Positions 1 through 10,899 of a stretch of 64,000 nt of DNA are shown here, piece by piece (position 1 is the stretch's first letter; each line of letters starts with the position of its first letter). The position numbers and the translations under genes were made by a program. A model generated the notes under the pieces. The model did no database searches, was not told where the DNA came from, and worked only from the letters and a program-made list of their open reading frames with translations. The stretch comes from Paguma larvata (Eukaryota; Chordata; Mammalia; Carnivora; Viverridae): assembly GCA_030068075.1 (NCBI GenBank), contig CM057823.1, forward strand, positions 12,372,485-12,436,484, written 5' to 3'.

Positions 1-159
1 TCTGTGTTTTCTCAGAGCTCACTAGTTGTCTACTCCAATCTAAGTAGTCGTTCTCTAAGCTTTTGGCAAACTGTTATACCAGGAGTCTCTTTCTTACTTT
101 TTATTTTAGTCCCAGGACTTTGTTTCGCCATCATCTAGGGGGTTCTCTCTCTCTCTCTC

Positions 160-254
160 TTTTTAAGACTCTACACCCAGCATGGGGCTCAAGCTCACAA
201 CCCCGAGTTCAAGAGTCACACATTCTACAGACTCAGCCAACCAGCCAGGAACCT
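160..254 (-). repeat. Short tRNA-derived SINE, antisense
   Basis: An old, diverged copy of the carnivore tRNA-Lys-type SINE. It is the short form, in which the tRNA-like head passes directly to an A-rich tail without the long TC-rich middle. On the plus strand one reads the tail complement, then a 'ctctacacccagcatggggc' block, then 'gagccaacc' near the head. Confidence 0.6.
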
Positions 255-445
255 CTCAGGAGCCTCTCTATCTCTCTTCTGCGTCATATGTCTTATTTCC
301 TTGACCCCATGTCTAATTTTTTTTTTTTTTTTTTGGAAATGCACTTCATTTCAATGGAATACATCATTCAGAAACTTCCTGAGAAAGACATCTTGGGAGG
401 TAAATGCTTATGTCTGAGAATATCTTTATATTCCCGTTGCCATTT

Positions 446-676
446 TTTAAAACTTTTTTAAACATTTCTTTTAAGTTTTATTTATCTATTTTTGAGAGAA
501 ACAGTGAGTACAAGCTGGGGAGGCGCAGGGGGAGAGGGGAGACACAGATTCCAAAGCAGGCTCCAGGCTCTGAGCTGTCACCACAGAGCCCAACAGGGGG
601 CTCGAACCCATGAACCCGGAGACCATGACCTGAGCCAAAGTTGGACGCTCACCCGACTGAGCCAACCAGGTGCCCC
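446..676 (-). repeat. CAN SINE (feline type), antisense, full length
   Basis: Full-length copy read in reverse: T-rich tail complement, purine-rich 'gagaga' middle, 'caggctccaggctctgagct' body, then the tRNA-Lys-like head with the polymerase III A box (gactgagcc complement) ending in 'ggtgcccc'. This is the dominant repeat of the window. Its sense strand often leaves an open frame of about 60 codons, which accounts for many apparent small proteins. Confidence 0.9.
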
Positions 677-742
677 AGATAGTGTATCTGGATAGAGAAT
701 TCTAAGTGAAAAATACTTTTCCCTTAAGATTTTGAAGACATG

Positions 743-963
743 GGGGCGCCTGGGCAGCTCAGTCGGTTAAGCATCCAACTTCCGCTCAGGTCATGATCTC
801 GCAGTTCATGGGTTTGAGCCCCGCATCAGACTCTGTGCTGACAGCTCGGAGCCTGGATCCTGACTTCGGATTCTGTGTCTCCCTCTCTCTCTCTCTCTGC
901 CTCTCCCCTGCTCCTGCTCTCTCTCTCTAAAAAAAAAAAAAAAAAAAAAATTAAAAAAAATTT
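743..963 (+). repeat. CAN SINE, sense, with target duplication
   Basis: Head 'gggcgcctgggcagctcagt' at the left and a pure A tract of about 20 at the right. It is flanked by matching 12-bp direct repeats (tttgaagacatg at 731-742 and 964-975), the expected target-site duplication of L1-driven insertion. Confidence 0.92.
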
Positions 964-1039
964 TTTGAAGACATGTCTTCTCTGCTTACTTGCTTCTGGC
1001 ATTGGTAATAAGGACAGCATATTTCTAATTCTTGACCCT

Positions 1040-2070
1040 CTGTAAATTTTAGTTTTTTCTTTATTCCATCGAGGAGGGTTCTGGGAAGACAGTAGCAGCA
1101 GAAGCATTTTCTTCACATAAAATCTTCTCATAAAAACAGAGTAATTACAGGGCAAAACAAACAGAAAAACCTAAGTAATGAGATATCCCCAGAACCCCGA
1201 AGTACCAGCGGGTGAGAAAAATAGCAGCAATCAGTCACAGGACCTGTAACAGTATCTGCGTTTACACAGGAGAAAAGCAGGGGCAAGAAATGGGATTCTG
1301 ACAGACCTGAAAATAGGAGAGTCCCATGGCTAACAGGTATTCATCGGAAAGCACGGTGAGTCAAATTTAGAACAGCATCTGAACATGGGAAAGGTTTTGT
1401 TCACTCCAGCAGCGGGTGAGAACAGTAGGCCTCTCCCTTGTAAAATTAGCTGGACAAAACAAATACTATATCTATAAGTCAAGAAATCTTGTCTAAAAAG
1501 AGAACGACCAAAAAATAAAAAACGTTAAAACTACATGTGGAAAGAGTGTGCCTCATATCTAATTGTATCGACCTGAAAATCACCAACCCAAGACAGAGTC
1601 TAATAAAATTATTGGACTTGAAAAAAAATTAGTTGGGCTTCTAGGCACAAATAGCAAATGACACAAAGGAAAGAAAATAAAACTATCATCAAATTTTGTC
1701 AGCAACGGATTACACCAAAAGAAATGGAGTAATAATTTAAGGTACTCAAGAGAAGAAATGTGTCAAAGATTTTATATCCAGCATAAATGACTTTCAAATA
1801 AAAAGGGGCAGAGGCAGACTATTGTTAACAGACACAAACGCAGACTTTCTTGTGTGTTGTTCTCATGGGCCCTTCCCGTGGAATCTACTAAAGAACTTTG
1901 AACAACCAAAGTAACTGGAATATTCACAGAACCAAGGCTATTCTCCAGCACTTCAGGTAGGTGTTTCTTCATGCATTTTCCTGGGAATTTAAAGGATAGT
2001 TTTGATCTTAAAACTTAGTTCAGAGAAACGTTCTTGTATTACTCATTTGAAAATCCTCTCCCCTAAAAAA
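1040..2070 (+). repeat. HAL1-like (half-L1) element, degenerate
   Basis: Long A-rich sequence with no intact frame. The order of motifs (a 'gtatctgcgtttacacaggag' block, an 'agagaagaaatgtgtcaaag' block followed by 'ttttatatccagc', then a 'cttcaggtaggtgtttcttc' block near the right) matches the 3' half of HAL1, an L1 relative carrying only ORF1. Assigned by eye; it could be another old L1M family. Confidence 0.5.
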
Positions 2071-2077
2071 GTTGGGG

Positions 2078-2408
2078 GGAAGGCGTCTGGCTTGTTCAGT
2101 AAGTAGAATGTGCAACTCTTGATGTTAAGGTTGTGGGTTTTGAGCCCCACACTGGGTGTAGAGATTACTTAAAAATAATTTTTTTTTCTTTTAAGAAAGA
2201 GACAGAGAGTGTGTGTGATTGGGGGAGAGGCGCAGAGCGGGGAAGAGAGAGAGAATCTTAAGCGAGCTCCATGCTCAGTGCAGAACCCAATGCGGGGCTC
2301 CGTCCCTTGACCCTGGGAATCGTGACCTGAGCCGAAATCAAGAGTCGGATGTTGAACCGACTGAACCACTCAGGTGCCCCAAAAATAAAATCTTTAAAAA
2401 AAGAAAAA
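2078..2408 (+). repeat. Short SINE, sense, split by a later SINE
   Basis: Short-form SINE head and body at 2078-2178 ('cgtctggcttgttcagtaag', 'gagccccacactgggtgtag'). Its A-rich tail resumes at 2381 after an inserted antisense SINE. The repeated 'aaaaataa' on both sides of the insert is a likely target duplication. Confidence 0.65.
2179..2380 (-). repeat. CAN SINE, antisense, inserted in a SINE tail
   Basis: Complete antisense copy ending in 'caggtgcccc'. It sits inside the A-rich tail of an older short SINE, so the two form an inverted nested pair. Confidence 0.8.
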
Positions 2409-2429
2409 AGAAAATGCCCTCGCCTGTAT

Positions 2430-2559
2430 TTTTTGTTTTCTCTCTCTGAAACTCCTATATATCAGATTTACTGTATGTTCTGTCTTTTTGCCTTTTGTCG
2501 TACATTTTGAGAGTGTCTTGACTTTATCTTCCAGCCTCTATACTGAAAGTTTTGTTATT
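2430..2559. repeat. Unassigned old repeat-like sequence
   Basis: T-rich sequence ('gcctctatactgaaagtttt') that seems to resume at 2905-2950 and 3186-3340 once the intervening SINEs are removed. It resembles an ancient interspersed element, but I cannot name the family. Confidence 0.3.
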
Positions 2560-2579
2560 CTTTTAAAGATTTTATTTTT

Positions 2580-2799
2580 GGGGGCGCCTGGGTGGCTCAG
2601 TCGGTTAAGCGGCCGACTTCGGCTCGGGTCGTGATCTCGCGGTCTGTGGGTTCGAGCCCCGTGTCGGGCTCTGTGCTGACAGCTCAGAGCCTGGAGCCTG
2701 CTTCGGATTCTGTGTTTCCCTCTCTCTCTGCCCTTCTCCTGCTCACACTCTGTCTCTATGTCTCAAAAATAAATAAATGTTAAAAAAATGTTTAAAAAA
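2580..2799 (+). repeat. Young full-length CAN SINE, sense
   Basis: Well-conserved copy with CpG-containing head ('ggcgcctgggtggctcagtc', 'gttcgagccccgtgtcgggc'), which suggests recent insertion. It landed in the tail of an antisense short SINE and duplicated 'aagattttattttt' on both sides. Confidence 0.92.
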
Positions 2800-2904
2800 A
2801 AGATTTTATTTTTAAGTAATCTCTATACCCAGCATGAGGCTCAACCTCATAACCCCAAGATGAAGAGTCATGTGCTATATGAACTGATCTGGCCAGGCAC
2901 CCTT
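2800..2904 (-). repeat. Short SINE, antisense (tail begins at about 2560)
   Basis: Short-form antisense SINE whose tail part (2560-2579) is separated from its body by the young SINE at 2580-2799. 'tgaaagttt' occurs on both outer sides (about 2543 and 2905) and is a plausible target duplication. Confidence 0.65.
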
Positions 2905-2962
2905 GAAAGTTTCTACTTAATCTCTCATTATTTTTAATTTCTAAATGCTCTTCCTTCCATTT

Positions 2963-3172
2963 AAAAAAATTTTTTTAACATTTATTTCTTTTTGAGAGAC
3001 AGAGCACTAACAGGGGAGGGGCAGAGAGAGAGGGAAACACAGAATCTGAAGCAGGCTCCAGGCTCTGAGCCATCAGCACAGAGCCCAACATGGGGCTTAA
3101 ACTCCCAAGCCGTGAGATCATGACTTAAGCCAAAGTGGATCGCTTAACTGACTGAGCCACTCAGGGGCCCTT
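2963..3172 (-). repeat. CAN SINE, antisense, with 13-bp target duplication
   Basis: Antisense copy bounded by 'cttccttccattt' at 2950-2962 and 3173-3185. The head end reads 'caggggccc', mutated from the usual terminal motif. Confidence 0.88.
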
Positions 3173-3339
3173 CTTCCTTCCATTTTTTAACAGAATTGGG
3201 TATTGTTTCATGGATAGGGTATCTTCTCTGATTTCTGTGAGGATATTATAGTTACAAGGCTTTTCTTCTGCTCTTTATAGTATCTGTTTCCTCTGAGTCA
3301 TTTTTCTGTGTTTCATGATACCGGTTTTCTTCCAATGAA

Positions 3340-4310
3340 TGGAGACCTATGATTGTCCCCTCAAATTAAGTTGAAATATTACAAAGCTGACTAAAGTTCT
3401 GTGAGCATAGACTGGTTTGACCCCTGTAGGGCATTTAGGCCAGGACCCTAGTGATTTAAGAGACTTAAAAATATCAGTTCTTGTAACTTTTTTCCTCTGA
3501 GACCATTCTGTTTCCCTAGAGAAGTGCCTTGTGTTCTTTTTCTACCTAGAAGGTATAACCTTGGTTGCTACCATTCTGGGAGATGAAGAGATGAACAGGG
3601 GGAGGTCTGCCTTTCAATGTGCAAATTCTTACTTAATTCTGTTTTTTATCAGTCCTGCACCTGACTCTGTTTCGTACCGCCTGCTGTCCTCAAGCATGGA
3701 ACTTCTCTATTTCAATTTCTCCAGGTCGTAAACCTCTGGTATCCTACAGAGGCTAGAGGAAATGTTGTCCCCTAGCTAAGAAACATGAGGAAAAAGAACC
3801 GGAGTCATTCTTACATACAGATTTGTAGTCGACCATTGGTTTTAGCCCCACCACTTACTCTTACCTTCCACCGCTCCTGGTGCCTCCAGGAACTGACCCT
3901 TTCTGTGGTTTTTCTGGGAAACGGACTTGCTCTTTTTTGCCATCCTCCTTATGCAAACATGTAAGGTTTCAGCCTTCTCTGTTCTGTTAAAGTTATTAAT
4001 CACTCCCCGCCTCTGCTTACCATCTTCCAAAAATTTGTTGACGGACCAGTCCATTGTTGTCTCTGTTTTTCTTTATCCTTGTGAGTTCTTATATTTCAAA
4101 GTCATTTTCTGTCATTTTATCGGGGAGTTGGAAGGCAGCAGCTACAAACAAACCTGTTCAATGTATGCTTAAAAGGGAGCCTTCCTTTCTATTGCTTGAA
4201 TTAAAGTATTGTGTTACTTTCTGTAGCAGGGTTTCACACATGCTGTTTCCTCTCTGTAAAAGACTCATTGTCCTTCCTTCACGCCAGAATATCCATTCAC
4301 CTGATGTAGT
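3340..4310. other. No gene or clear repeat recognised
   Basis: Mixed-composition, apparently single-copy sequence. Open frames of 66-87 codons occur on both strands, but none has a recognisable domain, conserved motif or splice context. I treat it as intergenic. Confidence 0.5.
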
Positions 4311-4438
4311 GAGCTGAGTTGTGTCCCCGCAAGAGATATGTCTGAGCCAGGACCTGTGAATGCAACCTTATTTGGAAATAAGACCTTTGCACATGTAATT
4401 AAGAATCTCAAGATGACATCTTAAGGACTGATTTTCTT

Positions 4439-4693
4439 TTTTTTTTTCTTTAAAACTACCTTTTTTTTAATGTTTGTTTGTTTTTGAGAGAGAAGAGAGA
4501 GAGAGAGACATGCACAGAGAGTGCAGGTAGGGGAGGGTCAGAGAGGGTCAGAGAGGGCAACACAGAATCCCAAGCAGGCTCCAGGCTCTGAGCTGTCAGC
4601 ACAGAGCCTGATGCAGGGCTCAAACCCACAGACCATGAGATCATGACCTGAGTCGAAGTTGGGCGCTTAACTGACTGAGCCACCCAGGCACCG
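4439..4693 (-). repeat. CAN SINE, antisense, inside an MLT1-like LTR
   Basis: Bounded by perfect 11-bp repeats (ctgattttctt at 4428-4438 and 4694-4704). Its TC-rich middle is expanded and contains a doubled 'gagagggtca' unit. Confidence 0.9.
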
Positions 4694-4738
4694 CTGATTT
4701 TCTTATAAGAGAAAGCAGAGGGAGATTTGTGAGACACA

Positions 4739-5448
4739 TGATGAGGTTTTGGAATGGTGGAGATTTAGAGTTGATGACCAAAAAGAATTCTTGAAGACGT
4801 GTTTGGGGCAAAAAGTGATTTTATTAAAGCACGGGGACAGGACCTATAGGCAGAAAGGACTGCACTGGGATTGTGACAAGTGACTGGTTATATACTGTGG
4901 AGTTGGGGAGATAAAGGCAAATAGCAGGTCTCCAGAAGGACTTTGATACGCTTAGGAGAATTCCTAAAATGCCAGGGCCTTGCTATTGTCAAGTTGAGGT
5001 AGTTTTCCCTCCAGTAAGAGATTAACAAAGGGCAGTAGGTTGTTCCTGGAGAAATGTTATATTCCGCATTTGTGTCAAGTATTTGTCAATGGGCTGCAGG
5101 TTATAAGGAAATTTAATTTTACCTGCCATTTCCTTTTTGCCTTTGTTCTCCCTATCACTATGGAGGGGGGCGGATTTTAGGGCTCTAGGAAACTGAGTCT
5201 GTAGGTTTCTAGAAATTAGCCTATTGGTAAGATTGCCTTTTTCTTGTAATTTACTAAGATATTTATAAACTGATGGAGACTCATGTCCTGCATGACTGGG
5301 ATCTCTATCAATTAACTCTTTGTTTTCCCCTTTTCATTGTTCTTGGGCAGCCAGAGGTGCCTGAGAAATGTCACACAGATCCCACCTGGAGAGGCGGTTG
5401 TGTGCTACTTTATACTTTGCCCTCAGCTTGCCTTATGCTCCCTCATCA
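4739..5448 (-). mobile_element. Solo ERV LTR, about 710 bp
   Basis: The ends form a perfect 8-bp inverted repeat, TGATGAGG (4739-4746) and CCTCATCA (5441-5448), in the TG...CA form of retroviral LTRs. A 4-bp duplication, caca, flanks both ends (4735-4738 and 5449-5452), as expected for class I ERVs. Read on the minus strand, there is a TATA-like 'gtatataacc' near 4895 and an AATAAA signal near 4825. No internal retroviral genes remain, so it is a recombined solo LTR. Confidence 0.75.
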
Positions 5449-5928
5449 CACAGACATAGAGAAGACCCAAAGCATTCCCTGTGAAGACAGGGGCAGAGAG
5501 TCAAGAGATGCAGCCACAGGCCATGAAATTCCATGAGACAGGAGAAACTAGAAGAGGCAAAGAAGTATTCTCCCTCTGAGGAGCACACTCCCGCTAACAT
5601 CTTGATTTTGGACTTCTGGGCTCGAAAACTGTGAAAGAATAAATTTCTATTGTTTTAGGACACTGACTCTGTGATTATTTGTTGTGGTGACTCTAGGACA
5701 CTAATACTCCTGGATAATTTGAGCTCACTCTGCGGGTCTCTGTCTAAACATAACACTAAAATAGGTCCACCACATTCAGATTCCTGACTCTGGATTCCTT
5801 TGTAGTATTACAACCATTTTTATTGTATAATCATTTGTTTACTTTGTTTTGTATCTACTTCTGGCAGGACTATACTAGTCTTGTTTACTCTTACATCTTT
5901 CTGACACAAAGTCTTGCATATAATAGAT

Positions 5929-5957
5929 CCTTCATTCATTCATTCATTCATTCATTC
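5929..5957 (+). repeat. (TTCA)n microsatellite
   Basis: About seven tandem ATTC/TTCA units. Confidence 0.9.
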
Positions 5958-6119
5958 TTCTGCAATGTCTTCCTTTGTTTTTTTCAGTTCTACCATTTTG
6001 ATGGGTATAGCTACAAAGCATTTCCTTATCATCCCAACTATATTACTGATAACCTGGACTTGAAATATTATAATTAGTTTTTTATGTGTACATTTTATCT
6101 CCCCAACTCCAGTAGGAGG

Positions 6120-6375
6120 TCTTGGCATTCCATTCACTCATTCATCATTTGTCCACATACATTAAGTAAAAACTATCTACACGTAAGCTAACAAGTGACA
6201 CATAACCTCTACATCCAAAAATCAAACCCTGAATTAGAGAGATAGAACAAACTGTAATATATAATGTGATAAATGCCAAAGAAGAGGCAAAATGTGTAGG
6301 GAAAAATTTAGCTGGAGAGACCAGGAAAGTCTTTGTAAAGGAGGTGACTTTTAGGATCCCTCTCCCCCAAGAAAC
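6120..6375 (-). repeat. L2-type LINE fragment, antisense, diverged
   Basis: 'ttcactcattcatcatttgt' followed by '...gagacc...gaaagtctttgtaaaggagg' matches the antisense 3' region of ancient L2-type elements. Heavily mutated; family tentative. Confidence 0.45.
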
Positions 6376-6689
6376 CACAGCATATATCATGATGGAAACA
6401 AACATTTGTTGGTAGTGGTCATGATAGCTCCTTTAACAGTTAATCATTTATCAGACACTGTGGTTAAGTTGTCTTCTCCTCTGTGTCATAATCAAGCCCT
6501 GGAGCAGTCAGAGGCAGATGCAACATAACACTCCCACCATATCTCTGGTCGGGAAAAAAAATCAGTGACCTTGCACTGTGTTTATAATTTTTAATCACAA
6601 TTTTACTAAAGATTCCTAAGGCTGGAGCAATGTGTTCTACACCTCTTTTAACCTGTATATATCTCTTGTTTTGTACCCAGCACAACTAT

Positions 6690-6862
6690 ACATTCTATGT
6701 ATGTGTTCATCTTATGTAACTATATACGTGTGTGCTTCCCCCACTAATTTGAAATCCCAAGGAGAAATACTGTGCCTTATTCATCACTGCCTCTGTCCTA
6801 ACAAAATGCCTGGCATCCAATAGGAGAACAGCATATGTTTGCTAGTTAAATGAATGTCATTT
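6690..6862 (+). repeat. L2-type LINE 3' fragment, sense
   Basis: Contains 'gtgccttattcatcactgcc', 'aaaatgcctggcatccaata' and ends near 'gttaaatgaatg', a weathered form of the L2 3' terminus. Confidence 0.55.
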
Positions 6863-6965
6863 AGTGAAACTTGCTCTGTCCCTGAAAGTTCTCATTTTGG
6901 ATAATTTCTCAGAGCTGAACTTTTTTTCCCTCATATTTTAGCTCCTCTGAAATTGGAGTATATCC

Positions 6966-7168
6966 TTTTTTTTAATGTTTATTTATTTGATTTGAGAGAG
7001 AGAATACAAGAAGGGGAGGGGCAGAGAAAGAAGGGGAGAGAGAATTCCAAGAAGGCTTGTGTTGTCAGCACAGAGCCCACTGCAGGGCTTGATCTCACAA
7101 AGCTTGAGATTGTGACCTAGCTGAATTTAAGAGTCAGGTATTTAACCAGCTGAGCCAACAGGTGCCCC
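6966..7168 (-). repeat. CAN SINE, antisense
   Basis: Starts with the tail complement 'tttttaatgtttatttattt', has a shortened body and ends 'caggtgcccc'. Followed almost directly by another copy in the same orientation. Confidence 0.88.
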
Positions 7169-7179
7169 TAAGAGTCGAA

Positions 7180-7367
7180 ATTTTTTTATTTATTTTTTAT
7201 TTTATCTATTTTTTGAGAGACAGCGAGAGGGTGAGAGAGAATCTCAAGCAGGCTCCGAGCTATAAGCATGGAGTCCGATGTGGAGCTTGAACTCACGAAC
7301 CATCAGATCATGACCTGAGCCAAAATCAAGAGTCAGACTCTGAACCAACTGAGCCACCCAGGCGCCT
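7180..7367 (-). repeat. CAN SINE, antisense
   Basis: Second antisense copy of a tandem pair, ending 'cacccaggcgcc'. The body carries 'caggctccgagctataagca', a divergent variant. Confidence 0.87.
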
Positions 7368-7523
7368 TGTGGTGAACTTTTAAGATGATGGTTATATGCA
7401 ACCATCTAAGATGCCTGTAAATCAGGACTTAGACTGGATGGGAGCTCTTTTGGAGTTCCTGGACCCAATTCCAGCGTGTTATGGGGATGGGGAGCTTCCC
7501 ATACACAACACCTAGCAATTCTT

Positions 7524-7632
7524 TTCTTTTAAGATTTTATTTTCAAGTAATCTCTACACCCAACATGGGCTCAAACTCACAACCCTAAGATTAAGAGTCA
7601 CATGCTTTACCAACTGAGCCAGTCAAGTGCCA
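7524..7632 (-). repeat. Short SINE, antisense
   Basis: Short form with 'agtaatctctacacccaaca' and 'ccaactgagccagtcaagtg'. It sits inside the MER21-like LTR, with 'agca(a/g)ttctt' on both sides as a weathered target duplication. Confidence 0.7.
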
Positions 7633-8206
7633 AAACATAGCAGTTCTTGAACACCAACAAAGTGTCCAAGAATTCAACTCAATTCTGACACTATCTACCT
7701 GGAGACGGAATCATATCTCACAGGTTAAGTGTTCAATTCTACAAGATGCTCCCCCAACACCCATTTCAGACACCAGTCACAAGCTCCAGGCTGTTATCTG
7801 TGCCTCTGACCAACAGGCAACAGATTGGAGATTCCAACAACCTGTTCCTTAGGTTCAACTAATTTGCTAGAGCAGCTCACAGAACTCAGGGAAATATGTT
7901 TACCAGTTTATTAAAGGATATCATAGAGGATATGAATCAACAGACTGGTCAAGAGATACATAGGGCAAGACCCTAAACAAAGAAAGTTCTGTTCTCATAG
8001 GTCTTGGGCATGACTTGGTGGCACATGGAAGTGTTCTGGTTCCTGAAACTCCCTGAAAAGGACCAAAAAGTTATTCTCTTGGGTTTTTATGGAAGGTTCA
8101 CTACATAGTTGTGATTGACTAAGTCATTGGCCGACTAAGTCATTCAACCTCCAGCCCCTCTCTCCTTCTCAGACGTCTGGGGGTGGTGGGACTAAAAGTT
8201 TAATCA

Positions 8207-8410
8207 CAGGGCACCCGGGTGGCTCAGTCAGTTAAGTGCATGACTCTTGGTTTTGGCTCAGGTTATGGTCTCACGATTGATGGGTTTGAGCTCCACATCG
8301 GGCTCTGTGCCTGCTTGGGATCCTTCCTCTCCCTCTCTCTCTGTCCCTCCCCTGCTCTCTCTTTCTCTCTTCCTCTCTTAAAATAAATAAATAAACTTTT
8401 AAAAAATTTC
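8207..8410 (+). repeat. CAN SINE, sense, 13-bp target duplication
   Basis: Flanked by 'aaaagtttaatca' at 8194-8206 and 8411-8423. The body lacks the 'gctgacagctcagagcc' segment and goes from 'gggctctgtg' straight to 'cctgcttggg', an internal deletion variant. Confidence 0.9.
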
Positions 8411-8649
8411 AAAAGTTTAATCATAACCTTTCATCACAAGGTTGGTCTTCCTCACCTCCAGCTTCTAGTCTTGGGTGGGGTCCAAAACTCATCTTCATCA
8501 ATAACAAGACACCCATGTCACCTTTATGGCTCTGAAGCATTTTCAAGAACTGTGGATGAAGACCAAATATATCTGAGAAATATATTTTAGTCATTTGAAT
8601 GATCGAATATATGTATTTCTTATAAATCATTATATCATAGGTGCTCATT

Positions 8650-9158
8650 AATTCTCAGATCTGTTCTATTTGCTTTGTGTTCCTATAAATAGGCACGGCA
8701 TAGAAATTTATCCACAGTGAAGCAAAGGACAAGAATAGCTACAACATTCCTTATAGTACTATCACTGATGTGGGCACATTAATCCTGATGGCAATTAAAT
8801 GAGGAATACAAGCAAGAGTACAGAAGACAACTGCTAGTTGAGAAGTCATAAGAGAGAATTCTCATCTCATCAATTCATAAAATAGTGTAAACGATCTACT
8901 GGTTTGGCTATGGCATTGTCCAAATGCCTGTGATTTGCTCTCCAATCTCACCCAGAGGTCAAACTACCCAGGAAACAAGGAAAATCTCTTGGAAAAACTA
9001 AAAGATATACCTCTATGCCTCTATGCCTCTGATCAGTGTAGTGGACATTTTGGGGTTTGTATCCAGATTCCCTTCAGGTTCCTTGAAAACCTTGAACTCT
9101 CTAGTTCTGCAGAAGCGGCCTCAGTGTCCCTGGCTAGAGGATCGCAGCCCACGGCTTC
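8650..9158. other. No feature recognised
   Basis: AT-rich intergenic sequence without a convincing gene, exon or named repeat. A short in-place triplication of 'ctctatgc' lies near 9011-9028. Confidence 0.5.
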
Positions 9159-9159
9159 A

Positions 9160-9382
9160 TGGGGCTCTGGGTGGTTCAGTCAGTTAAGTGCCCAACTCTT
9201 GATTTCAGCTCAGGTCATGATCTCACGGTTCATGAGTTTGAGCCCGCATCAGGCTCTGAGCTGACAGTGTGGAGCCTGCATCGGATTCTCTCTCTCTCCC
9301 TTGCTCCCTGCCCCTCCCCAGCTAACATGTGCTCTCTCTCTCTCAAAATAAAGAAATAAATTTTAAAAAATAAATAAAAATA
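9160..9382 (+). repeat. CAN SINE, sense
   Basis: Head 'ggggctctgggtggttcagt', body 'gagctgacagtgtggagcct', long AAATA-type tail. Confidence 0.88.
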
Positions 9383-10899
9383 ATGACGATTTAAGGCCTC
9401 AAATGAAGTAGATGCCTTGTGTTCCTCAAGACAAAATTTGCCCTCCTCCTCAAGTGTGGCAACCTCCTCCCCTCCTGCCCACACTAAACTGATGACAAGG
9501 AACAAATCTTACTGCAGTCTGATTGGAGAGATGCTGGACTTGCCACAAAGAATATTTACTAAGGGAGCTTCAAGTTTGGGCTAACGTATCTGGGTGCTGG
9601 ACCTGAGGGGGGACAGTATACTAACCTGGACAGTATACTAATCTCATACAATATTAGGCTCTATTATATCCCTCAGGACTTAATACCCTGGCAATGGAAC
9701 CAGTTCTAATGTATTGTTGAGATGGCTTTTAGAAGTTTATGGGGGGAGAAATGGCCCACATTAAAAGAAGTGGAGATGCCAGAAACGCCTTGGCAGAGTG
9801 TTAAGGACGGCATTTAAAGGCTCAGTGATAAGAACATGTCAGAATGAATCAATTATTTAAAACTCAAGGACCCACTCTGTTCCTTGTGAGGGCCCAAAGG
9901 ACACTCCTTTCACTTATGCAATGAGGAATGTTCTAGTGAGAGGGACATAGCACTCCTGAGACCTCCTCAGTTGTGAGGTCCTTCCTTACGGAGGACTGAT
10001 GGTTCCAGATGCTGTTATAGAATCATTCTCCTTAATGGCAATGGGGATGGAGGGATTCCGGAATAGTAGAGATTGGGGGACAGATCTTAACCACCAGAGA
10101 CAAGGTAAGCTGAGTTACTACAACGTTTGGCCAGGTTGGGATAGTTCATGGATGGCCAGCTCATTGGAACAAAAGCTGTTCTTAAAAGACAGTGGTGAGG
10201 AGAAATCCATGCAATGGGCCGCGTTTCAGGTAGTCATCCTTCAGTGCCTGGTCACCCACTAGTGTGGAGAGAAAGGGTAAGGATATCATGGTCTCTTGAA
10301 CAGATACTGTTGGGAATTACCAAGTTGGGGGAAGGGACAGTGGGAGCACTCTACCCCAGCATGGAGGAATAGTTTAATACTACATTGTTTAGAATTATCA
10401 CTGCACAGGGACGATAAAAAGTGAACTGAATTTTAGGCATTTTTATTATTGTTTGAAATTGTTTGCCAACAACATACACCCTCTTGCCTGCACGGGAGTG
10501 GATCCTTTTTGCCACTGTCCCCCTAGTTCGCCATTGCTCGTGGGCTGTGGTGAATAATTTGATTGGTCGGTCGGAGTTCTGGAAGGAGTAAGACCGGGGA
10601 TGTGACAGCCCGGGGGCCTATAGGAGTAGGCACAGTGTGATGCCCATTAGAGCGGGTCCATTACAGAAGAGGCATTAAACAGCTCGGGACTTGCTCCAAA
10701 TGTCAGACTTCTGTCACCAGACACCTGGTGCCTGAACAAAGACGGCCAAAATGGAACCTAACAGCAGAGACTCCCTTTCACCAAGGCTGATTTAGCTACT
10801 GCAGCTGCTAAATGTGTCTGGTCTATCACTAGCAGGGACTGACACTGAGCCTGCAGTAGGGTACTTTCCCTTAAGGACAATCAGGACCATGGTGGCGAG

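Larger units (their letters stand above)
4313..5706 (+). mobile_element. MLT1-like MaLR LTR, split by two insertions
   Basis: The left part (about 4313-4438) has the 'gtgtcccc...tatttggaaataagacc...gtaattaag' pattern, continued by 'cttataagagaaagcagag' at 4704. The right part (about 5453-5706) has 'gaagacaggggcagagag', 'aacatcttgattttggactt', 'gtgaaagaataaatttctat' and ends 'ggacactaatac'. This order is typical of non-autonomous ERVL-MaLR LTRs. A SINE and a 710-bp solo LTR interrupt it. Confidence 0.6.
7400..8650 (-). mobile_element. MER21-like ERVL LTR, antisense, split by two SINEs
   Basis: Includes 'gcagttcttgaacaccaaca', 'cacaggttaagtgttcaatt', 'ccagtcacaagctccaggct', 'aatttgctagagcagctcac', 'tttaccagtttattaaagga' (polyadenylation signal on the minus strand) and 'gtctgggggtggtgggact'. 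A related copy lies at 50.08-50.72 kb in the same orientation. The edges and subfamily are approximate; short SINE 7524-7632 and SINE 8207-8410 interrupt it. Confidence 0.55.

Noticed and set aside
63..461. 132-codon plus-strand frame at the left edge
   Set aside because: It crosses an antisense short SINE, a (TC)n run and a T tract that gives a Phe run, so it is a chance frame.
5929..5957. Short direct repeats suggesting a CRISPR-like array
   Set aside because: Continuous tetranucleotide microsatellite without spacers, in a mammalian genome.
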